Positions 10,219-17,243 of a stretch of DNA of 64,000 bases are shown here, piece by piece. The notes below the pieces were generated by a model, which was not told where the DNA came from, did not search any database, and saw only the letters and a program-made list of their open reading frames with translations. Every line of letters starts with the position of its first letter. The first letter of the stretch is position 1. Origin of the DNA: Saprospiraceae bacterium (lineage in GTDB: Bacteria > Bacteroidota > Bacteroidia > Chitinophagales > Saprospiraceae); assembly GCA_016713025.1 (NCBI GenBank), contig JADJPZ010000004.1, positions 1,240,001 through 1,304,000 on the forward strand, read 5' to 3'. A program made the translations under genes and the position numbers.

Positions 10219-11907
10219 ATGAAATTTAGTTCAATTAAAAACCTGGCTGTTATAATACTTGTATTTGTACTTATCCCATCGTGTATCAAAGACTTGGATA
10301 CTTTGCCTTTGGATAACAACAGACTAGTAGGTGAAACAGTATACAGCACCCCAAATGGATATAGGGGAGTACTGGCAAAATGTTATTCTTCATTAATTCT
10401 TACAGGACAAAAAGGTGGGGATTCAGGAGATGGAGATGTACCCGGGATTGACGAGGGGTATAGCGGCTATACAAGAGCTTTGTTTTATTTACAGGTGGCA
10501 GCCACAGATGAAATAGCACTGCATGCGGGTAGTGGACATGGAACTAGATCAATGCTATTTATGGACTGGAATCCATCCATTAAAGTGGTGAGCTATCCTT
10601 ATTACAGGTTGTATATGTCCATTGGATATTGCAATGAATTTTTGAGGGAATCTGAAGAAAGTAAGTTAAGAGAAAGGGGAGTATACGAGGGTCTTAAAAA
10701 TGAAATTGAATTTTACAGAGCGGAAGCCCGATTTATTCGTGCTTACTGTTACAGCATGATATGCGACCTTTATGGGGCAGCACCATTTATAGATGAGACC
10801 CAAAAATTAGGTATCATACCAATCCAAAAAACTCGTCAGGAAATTTATAATTATGTTGTATCGGAAGGGGAATTACTAACTAATGCGCTAAAAGAACCAA
10901 AAACAAATCAATATGGACGAGTAGACAAAGTAGCTGTCTGGTTTTTGCTTGCAAGAGTATATTTGAATGCTGAAGTATATATTGGTAAAAATGAATATGC
11001 TAAGGCCTACAATTATGCTAAAAAGGTTATAGATTCGGGAAAATATCCCCTTGCGTCCGATTACAGACATATATTTTTAGCAGATAATAATACTTGTCCT
11101 GAAATCATATGGCCATTGGTCCAGGATGCTGATTTTGCTCAAAGTAGTGCGGGTACAAATTTTCAAATAAAAGCATTGATCAATGGACCAATGGATAATT
11201 TTTATAAAACAGGTGTTGGTGCAAGAAGTTGGGGAAACGCAAGGGTAAAACCTCAGCTAGTGGATCTCTTTGAGCTTGCTGATCAGAAATTTGATCAGTT
11301 AGATAACTGGGGCGATAAAAAGAAGGACAAACGTGCTCAGTTTTTTACAATAGGAAAAACAAAAGAAACCTGGGCTGCAGGTAAGGCATTTCAAAATGAT
11401 TTCAATAGCGGATATTCATGCATAAAATGGAGAAATGTAACAAAAAACAGACAGGAACTGGTACCAGGAGGTACTGTTTATTCTTCCGTGGATTTTCCAT
11501 TGTTTCGTACTGCTGATGCATATTTAATGGCAGCAGAAGCTATTTTAAGAGGTGGAGGTGGTTCCCGAAATGAAGCACTGGGATATATTAATACTGTGAG
11601 AGACAGAGCTTATATGTCCGGAAGTTTCGGTTCGGACGTTTCAGGAAGAATTACTGATAGTCAAATGACATTGGATTTTATTTTGGCTGAACGCGGACGT
11701 GAACTACACACAGAATTAATTCGGCGTACTGATCTGATACGTTTTAATAAATATACTAAGGGCTATAATTGGGATTGGAAGGGTAGTGATGGGCAGGCCG
11801 GAAACTTTATGGGTAAAGATGTTCATGATAAGTATAAGCTATTTCCCATCCCTCAAGATGAGTTCACTGTCAATCCTAATCTAAAACAAAACCCTGAATA
11901 TCAATAA
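10219..11907 (+). CDS. SusD/RagB-family outer membrane lipoprotein
   Basis: A 562-aa lipoprotein with a signal peptide and a lipobox IPSC, giving lipidated Cys22. The body matches SusD/RagB proteins: an alpha-helical TPR-like N-terminal half (IEFYRAEARFIRAYCYSMICDLYG, with AEARFIRAYCY the most characteristic stretch) and the C-terminal signature RTADAYLMAAEAIL, INTVRDRAY and FILAERGREL. It forms the lid of the SusC transporter and binds the ligand at the cell surface. The 12-bp spacing to susC indicates co-transcription, and a strong hairpin lies 40 bp after the stop codon. Confidence 0.95.
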   Translation: MKFSSIKNLAVIILVFVLIPSCIKDLDTLPLDNNRLVGETVYSTPNGYRGVLAKCYSSLILTGQKGGDSGDGDVPGIDEGYSGYTRALFYLQVAATDEIALHAGSGHGTRSMLFMDWNPSIKVVSYPYYRLYMSIGYCNEFLRESEESKLRERGVYEGLKNEIEFYRAEARFIRAYCYSMICDLYGAAPFIDETQKLGIIPIQKTRQEIYNYVVSEGELLTNALKEPKTNQYGRVDKVAVWFLLARVYLNAEVYIGKNEYAKAYNYAKKVIDSGKYPLASDYRHIFLADNNTCPEIIWPLVQDADFAQSSAGTNFQIKALINGPMDNFYKTGVGARSWGNARVKPQLVDLFELADQKFDQLDNWGDKKKDKRAQFFTIGKTKETWAAGKAFQNDFNSGYSCIKWRNVTKNRQELVPGGTVYSSVDFPLFRTADAYLMAAEAILRGGGGSRNEALGYINTVRDRAYMSGSFGSDVSGRITDSQMTLDFILAERGRELHTELIRRTDLIRFNKYTKGYNWDWKGSDGQAGNFMGKDVHDKYKLFPIPQDEFTVNPNLKQNPEYQ

Positions 11908-11945
11908 ATAAAGTTCGAAATGTGGCTTTGATGATAGGCAAAATT

Positions 11946-11977
11946 ATAGGCAGGTTTCTTAATAAAGACCTGCCTAT
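11946..11977 (+). terminator. Terminator-like hairpin after susD
   Basis: ATAGGCAGGT (11946-11955) and ACCTGCCTAT (11968-11977) form a perfect 10-bp stem with a 12-nt loop. Only a weak T tract follows, so it may attenuate transcription rather than fully stop it before the phosphatase gene at 12061. Confidence 0.55.
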
Positions 11978-12060
11978 TTGCCTGCTTTTAGGGATAAGCC
12001 GTATTTTTTGTAGCGAATTTAGCTTGGAGAGTGGGTATACACTATTAAATCTTTCTAAAA

Positions 12061-13383
12061 ATGTACTTAAGAATTAAATTTTTTATGTGTAGGCAAGGAT
12101 ATATTCTGCTCTGCTTAATTTTCTCAATTGGAGCTCTCTTCGGACAAACAACTGAAAATGAGATATTTGAAAATATTGAAAAAACAGGTGGTGTCCTTTT
12201 TGCTTATCCCGAATCTGAAATAGGCAATCAATCGATGGCGCCTAAAGGCTACAAACCATTTTATATAAGTCATTTTGGTCGCCACGGGTCAAGGTACTTA
12301 GCCAGTGATAGTGATTACAAGACTGTACTGGACGAATTTTCCAATGCTTCCCACTTTAAAAAGCTCACACCTCTTGGTTCTGAAGTTTTGAATCGATTGA
12401 ATCAAATATGGGTGGAAGCACAAGGTCGGGGTGGCGATTTATCTCCTTTAGGTTTAAAGCAAATGCGGAGCATAGCTGAAAGAATGCACTTGTCTTTTCC
12501 TGAAATCTTTGAAGATAGTTTGGTCATTTCAGCAAGGTCCACATTAGTCCCACGATGTATTTTAAGCATGGATGCTTTCTGTGAAAAGCTTAAAGAATTT
12601 AATCCCACACTTCAAATTTCCAGAGAAGCTAGCAATAAATATATGTCATACCTGAATTTTCATACCAAAGAGGCTGTAGCTTTCAGGTCCGAAATCAATA
12701 CCTGGCGAAAAGATTTGCAGGAATTTGAGAAGAAGAAAATAGCTCCTGAAAGATTAATGAATTCCCTTTTTAACGATAGTACATATATTATTAAAAAATT
12801 GAATAGCATTTCATTGATGAAGGGATTGTTTGAAATTGCAGGTGGTATGCAAAATCTGGAACTGAAAATATCTTTACACGATATTTTTAGCAAAGAAGAA
12901 CTATTTAATCTTTGGCAATGCAAAAATTATAAATTGTATATAGAATACGCAAATGCAGGGCAAAACGGCGGTATAATGATGCATAATGGTAAAAATGTTT
13001 TGAGAAATATACTTGATTCCGCTGATGAAGTAATAGATAAAAAGAAAAATGGGGCAACTTTCAGATTTGCTCATGATGGAAATATAATTCCATTAGCCAT
13101 GCTTCTTCACTTGGACAATTGTTACAATGTCTCATCCAACCCTGATGAGTATTATAAGGCTTGGAGTGACTTTAAAGTAGCTCCTATGGCTGGTAACATA
13201 CAGATTGTCTTTTTCAGAAATAATGATACAGGTGATATTATAGTTAAGTTTTTATTGCACGAAAAAGAAACACGCATTCCTGCAATTAAAAGTGAATTAA
13301 AGCCACATTTTTATCGTTGGAGTGAAGTGAAACAATACTATGAGTTATTATTAGAAAAATATAATGTAGCAGTATCAAATTGA
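12061..13383 (+). CDS. Secreted histidine acid phosphatase (MINPP/phytase-like)
   Basis: A 440-aa exported protein. The N-terminal hydrophobic segment ends near GALFGQ; translation may start at M1 or M9, and both keep the signal peptide. HFGRHGSRYL contains the branch-2 histidine phosphatase motif RHGxRxL/Y, with the phosphorylated nucleophile His75, and FRFAHDGNIIPL supplies the proton-donor pair His338-Asp339. Length and motifs fit histidine-type phosphatases related to multiple inositol polyphosphate phosphatases found in gut Bacteroides. It probably removes phosphate from phytate-like or other phosphomonoesters outside the cytoplasm. It lies 153 bp after susD and in the same direction, so it may supply or process the ligand taken up by SusCD. 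The substrate is inference. Confidence 0.82.
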   Translation: MYLRIKFFMCRQGYILLCLIFSIGALFGQTTENEIFENIEKTGGVLFAYPESEIGNQSMAPKGYKPFYISHFGRHGSRYLASDSDYKTVLDEFSNASHFKKLTPLGSEVLNRLNQIWVEAQGRGGDLSPLGLKQMRSIAERMHLSFPEIFEDSLVISARSTLVPRCILSMDAFCEKLKEFNPTLQISREASNKYMSYLNFHTKEAVAFRSEINTWRKDLQEFEKKKIAPERLMNSLFNDSTYIIKKLNSISLMKGLFEIAGGMQNLELKISLHDIFSKEELFNLWQCKNYKLYIEYANAGQNGGIMMHNGKNVLRNILDSADEVIDKKKNGATFRFAHDGNIIPLAMLLHLDNCYNVSSNPDEYYKAWSDFKVAPMAGNIQIVFFRNNDTGDIIVKFLLHEKETRIPAIKSELKPHFYRWSEVKQYYELLLEKYNVAVSN

Positions 13384-13517
13384 CTTTGGATATTTGCTAT
13401 GTTAATAGTTAACATTCTATTCAGCAGGGTCTGTAATATTTTCTTCTTTGATTTGCATTTATGTAATATTAGCACAGTTTATTAAGATAATAATCAGATG
13501 CTATATTTTTTTTTACT

Positions 13518-13552
13518 TTTGGGATTATTCTTAGCATTTTAACTTAATTTTG
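13518..13552 (+). promoter_or_regulatory. Probable promoter of the DUF6377 regulator gene
   Basis: A TTTG at 13518-13521 and a perfect -7 box TAATTTTG at 13545-13552 are 23 bp apart, slightly longer than usual. The predicted start near 13559 leaves a leader of about 40 nt. This suggests the regulator is expressed independently of the Sus genes. Confidence 0.45.
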
Positions 13553-13600
13553 CTGTAATAAGTTTGATTTACAGATATTGAATCAAGTAAACATCGTGCG

Positions 13601-15220
13601 ATGAAAGAAATCCTAATAGTTCTGTCATTGTTTTTTTTATCTTCTAAAATGGCCGCAGGGGGTAATCTTGATTCTATTCTGATTGTTTTAGACAAAACCG
13701 TAAAGGAGCGGCATTTATATGTTTTAGACAGGGAGAAACGTATTGAACTCCTGATGAATAAAATCAATCAGTCAACTACGGATGAAAATCGATTTAAATT
13801 ATATGGAAATTTATTTAATGAATATAAAAAGATTCAGTTAACTTCTGCCCTGGAAGTAGCCAATAAAAGAATAAATATAGCTAAAAAGCTAAAAAATAAA
13901 GACTTTGACAATGAAGCTATACTTAATCTCGCAGAAATTATGGTGGGATTAGGGATGAACCACGAAGTCCACATGCTCTTAAGTGATTTTAAGATTTCAT
14001 CACTTAGTAAAACTCAAAAAATTTATTATTTTCATATATGTCACTCACTTAATATACTTAATGAAAAAAACGCATTAACAGAGGAAAGAAAAAGCTACTA
14101 TAACAAATTAATTTTTCAATATAAGGATTCTCTATTGGAAAATGTATCCCCACTTGAGCCTTCATACATACTTATCAAAAGCGGGAAACAACTGATGGAA
14201 GGCAAAGCTAAAGAAGTAATAACTTCAATATCTGAAGTCATAGGTGCCAAAGAAACAAATGAAAGAACATTAGCACATGCTGCATTTCTTTTATCAGAAG
14301 CATATAACAGTCTTGGTGATGACTTTCTGCAAAAAAAGTTTCTTGCTATTTCAGCAATTGCGGACTTGCATTCTGGTACAAAAGAGTATATTTCTTTGGG
14401 TAAATTAGGTCATTTACTTTTTAAGACCGGAGATATATCCAGGGCATATGAATATACTAAGTGTTCTATGGAAGATGCCATACAGTGTAATGCTCGTCAC
14501 AGGGCTTTAGAGTTTTCTGAAATGTTACCTATTATAATTTCTTCGTATGACACGAAAATGAATTCAGAAAAAGAAAATCTTTCGAAAGCTTTATTATTAG
14601 CACTTCTTTTGTTTTGTATTTTAGTTATTGCTTTGATTTACATTTACCTACAATTAAAAAAGTTATCAAAAGCAAGGGAATTGATACACCAAATAAACCA
14701 AGATCTGAATTCTACGAACAATGACTTAAAAAAGTTGAACAATAAGCTGTCAGAAGCTAATATTATTAAGGAAGAGTATATTGGGTTTGTATTTAACTTG
14801 TGTATTCAATACATCGACAATATTGAAAATTATAGGATTAACATCAATAAAAAATTAAGAACAGGCAAGGCAGCAGAAGCACTTAAAGTTACTGAGTCTG
14901 GTAATCTGGCAATAGATGAACTAAATGATTTTTTTGCAAATTTTGACTTGGTTTTTTTAAATATATTTCCAAATTTTATTTTTCAGTTTAATAACTTTTT
15001 AAAAAAAGATGAACAAATAGTCATCAAAAAGGAAGGGACCCTAACACCTGAACTTAGGGTATTTGCACTGATAAGATTAGGGATTGTTGATAGTGATAAA
15101 ATTGCGAAGTTTTTACACTATTCTGTACAAACAGTCTATAATTATAAATTGAAAATACGGAGCAAACTTTTAATCTCAAAAGAGGAGTTTAACTTGGCCA
15201 TTCATGAAATTGGAAATTAG
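13601..15220 (+). CDS. DUF6377-type membrane-bound transcriptional regulator
   Basis: A 539-aa protein: signal peptide (about 1-20), a periplasmic helical repeat region (about 22-325, TPR-like), one transmembrane helix at about 328-352 (LLLALLLFCILVIALIYIYL), a cytoplasmic coiled coil at about 353-395, and a C-terminal winged/LuxR-like helix-turn-helix at about 485-535 (RLGIVDSDKIAKFLHYSVQT, then VYNYKLKIRSK). This is the architecture of the Bacteroidota DUF6377 family, which often sits beside SusCD loci and may couple a periplasmic signal to transcription. No kinase or receiver domain is present, so any signalling would be direct. It ends 33 bp from the convergent trpA gene. Confidence 0.8.
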   Translation: MKEILIVLSLFFLSSKMAAGGNLDSILIVLDKTVKERHLYVLDREKRIELLMNKINQSTTDENRFKLYGNLFNEYKKIQLTSALEVANKRINIAKKLKNKDFDNEAILNLAEIMVGLGMNHEVHMLLSDFKISSLSKTQKIYYFHICHSLNILNEKNALTEERKSYYNKLIFQYKDSLLENVSPLEPSYILIKSGKQLMEGKAKEVITSISEVIGAKETNERTLAHAAFLLSEAYNSLGDDFLQKKFLAISAIADLHSGTKEYISLGKLGHLLFKTGDISRAYEYTKCSMEDAIQCNARHRALEFSEMLPIIISSYDTKMNSEKENLSKALLLALLLFCILVIALIYIYLQLKKLSKARELIHQINQDLNSTNNDLKKLNNKLSEANIIKEEYIGFVFNLCIQYIDNIENYRININKKLRTGKAAEALKVTESGNLAIDELNDFFANFDLVFLNIFPNFIFQFNNFLKKDEQIVIKKEGTLTPELRVFALIRLGIVDSDKIAKFLHYSVQTVYNYKLKIRSKLLISKEEFNLAIHEIGN

Positions 15221-15253
15221 CAGTAAAAGCTTTGAAAGTGTAATGGGTATATA

Positions 15254-16021
15254 TTACAGATTATTAATAAAATCTGAAATGTTGTTTTGAAGGTCTTGAT
15301 TTTCTTCCAAAATTCTGATAAAAGCGCTACCCACTATCGCACCGTTACTATATTGATTGGCAATCTCGCGAGTGGGTTTATCATGAATACCAAATCCAAT
15401 CAGAGATGGACTTTTCAGATTCATAGATTTAATTCTGTTGAAATATGCCAATTGATCTTCAGAAATCCCACCCTGTTTACCCGTTATAGATGACTGTGAA
15501 ACGACATAGAGAAAAGCTGAACTTAAGCTGTCTGCTTGCCATATGCGCTCTTCTGAAGTCATAGGCGTGATGAGAAAACTGACTTCCATCTGATACTTTT
15601 TGAATAAATCCAGGTAGTCACGTTCATAAATTTCCATAGGCATATCCGGGATGATAAGTCCCTGAATACCTGCATCATGTGCATCCTGAAGGAATTTTTC
15701 TGCACCGTATTGCAGCATCTGATTGAAGTAACCCATCATGATGATCGGTATGCTATGGGTAGTTCTTACATTTTTAACATTGTGAAAGATATTGTCGATG
15801 GTTTGACCATTTTTTAAAGCTATTTCACTGCTTTTCTGAATGGTAGGTCCATCAGCAAGTGGGTCAGAATAAGGCATGCCAAGTTCTATCAGATCGACCC
15901 CGTTTTCTGCAAGTGCTTTAATGATCGTTTCTGTACTTTCCAAGGTAGGATGGCCTGCTGTAAAATACACATTTAGGACATTTTTTCCTTTATCGAGTAT
16001 GGTTTGTCTGATGGTTTGCAT
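15254..16021 (-). CDS. trpA: Tryptophan synthase alpha subunit
   Basis: A 255-aa TIM-barrel enzyme that cleaves indole-3-glycerol phosphate to indole and glyceraldehyde 3-phosphate. The family signature LIELGMPYSDPLADGPTIQ contains both catalytic residues (the Glu of IELG and the Asp of LADG). The phosphate-binding end GAIVGSAFIRI is intact. It is the last gene of the trp operon, starting 3 bp after the trpB stop codon, the usual pairing for the alpha2beta2 complex with indole channelling. The length is normal. Confidence 0.97.
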   Translation of the reverse strand: MQTIRQTILDKGKNVLNVYFTAGHPTLESTETIIKALAENGVDLIELGMPYSDPLADGPTIQKSSEIALKNGQTIDNIFHNVKNVRTTHSIPIIMMGYFNQMLQYGAEKFLQDAHDAGIQGLIIPDMPMEIYERDYLDLFKKYQMEVSFLITPMTSEERIWQADSLSSAFLYVVSQSSITGKQGGISEDQLAYFNRIKSMNLKSPSLIGFGIHDKPTREIANQYSNGAIVGSAFIRILEENQDLQNNISDFINNL

Positions 16022-16024
16022 GAT

Positions 16025-17233
16025 TTATAATTGGATATTATGGTCTTCAATATATTTCAAATAGGTATTCAGGTCTTTGTCACCTCGTCCGGATAAGTTT
16101 ACCACTACATGATCTTCCTTTTGGAGACCTATTCTGTCCAAAATAGCCAAAGCGTGTGCGGTTTCTAGTGCAGGAATGATTCCTTCAGATCTGGAAAGGT
16201 CGATCACTGCCATCATTGCTTCATCATCTGTGGCTGCGTGGACAGTTGCTCTTCCGGATTTAATGAGGTGAGCATGCATGGGGCCGATACCAGGATAATC
16301 AAGACCTGCAGACAAGGAATAAGGTTCGATTATTTGCCCATCTGCTGTTTGAATTAAAAGCGTCATACATCCATGGATGATACCTTTTGTGCCAAGAATG
16401 CTTGTTGCTGCAGAGTGGCCAGTATCGATGCCTTTACCTGCGGCTTCTGCAAGAACGAGTTTGACTCTTTCATCGTGCAAAAAGTGATAAAATGCTCCTG
16501 CTGCATTGCTCCCACCACCAACACAAGCGACAACATAATCAGGGTGATCTTTTCCTGTCTTTTCTTGCAATTGCCATTGGATTTCTTCACTGACTACGGC
16601 CTGAAATCGGGTAACCATATCAGGGTAGGGGTGTGGCCCTATCGCTGAGCCTATAATATAATGTGTCGTCTCAGCATTATTGATCCAGTCACGTATGGCT
16701 TCATTGGTTGCATCTTTTAGTGTTTTACTTCCACTTTCAGCCGGAACAACTTTTGCACCCAGCATTTGCATTCTGGCCACATTGGGAGCTTGCCTGACAA
16801 TATCAACAGCACCCATATAAACGATACATTCCAGGTTCATCAAAGCGCAAACTGTGGCTGTTGCCACACCATGTTGTCCCGCACCTGTTTCTGCAATAAT
16901 CCTTTTTTTCCCAAGACGTTTTGCCAATAGGATTTGACCGATAGTATTATTGATTTTATGTGCTCCGGTATGATTTAAGTCTTCACGTTTCAGATAAATA
17001 TTCGCGCCATATTTTTTTGATAATGTTTTAGCCAGATATAATGGAGAAGGTCTTCCTACATAATCCTTGAGTAGGTTATTAAATTCTTCCTGAAAATCTG
17101 GTTCAGATATAATATTTAGATATTTGGTTCTGATTTCCTCGACATTTGCATAAAGCATTTCTGGTATGTATGCTCCTCCAAATTCACCATAGAATCCTGT
17201 GTCAGAGACATTGTATGATATTGTATCGGTCAT
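16025..17233 (-). CDS. trpB: Tryptophan synthase beta subunit
   Basis: A 402-aa PLP enzyme that condenses indole and serine to tryptophan. HTGAHKINNTIGQ contains the Schiff-base Lys93; AETGAGQHGVA binds substrate, and GGGSNAAG holds the cofactor phosphate. This is the classical TrpB1 form that partners TrpA. It begins only 10 bp after the stop codon of the trpF-DUF559 reading frame, so its translation may depend on ribosomes that have read through the repeat array upstream. Confidence 0.97.
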   Translation of the reverse strand: MTDTISYNVSDTGFYGEFGGAYIPEMLYANVEEIRTKYLNIISEPDFQEEFNNLLKDYVGRPSPLYLAKTLSKKYGANIYLKREDLNHTGAHKINNTIGQILLAKRLGKKRIIAETGAGQHGVATATVCALMNLECIVYMGAVDIVRQAPNVARMQMLGAKVVPAESGSKTLKDATNEAIRDWINNAETTHYIIGSAIGPHPYPDMVTRFQAVVSEEIQWQLQEKTGKDHPDYVVACVGGGSNAAGAFYHFLHDERVKLVLAEAAGKGIDTGHSAATSILGTKGIIHGCMTLLIQTADGQIIEPYSLSAGLDYPGIGPMHAHLIKSGRATVHAATDDEAMMAVIDLSRSEGIIPALETAHALAILDRIGLQKEDHVVVNLSGRGDKDLNTYLKYIEDHNIQL

Positions 17234-17243
17234 AATAAGTTAT

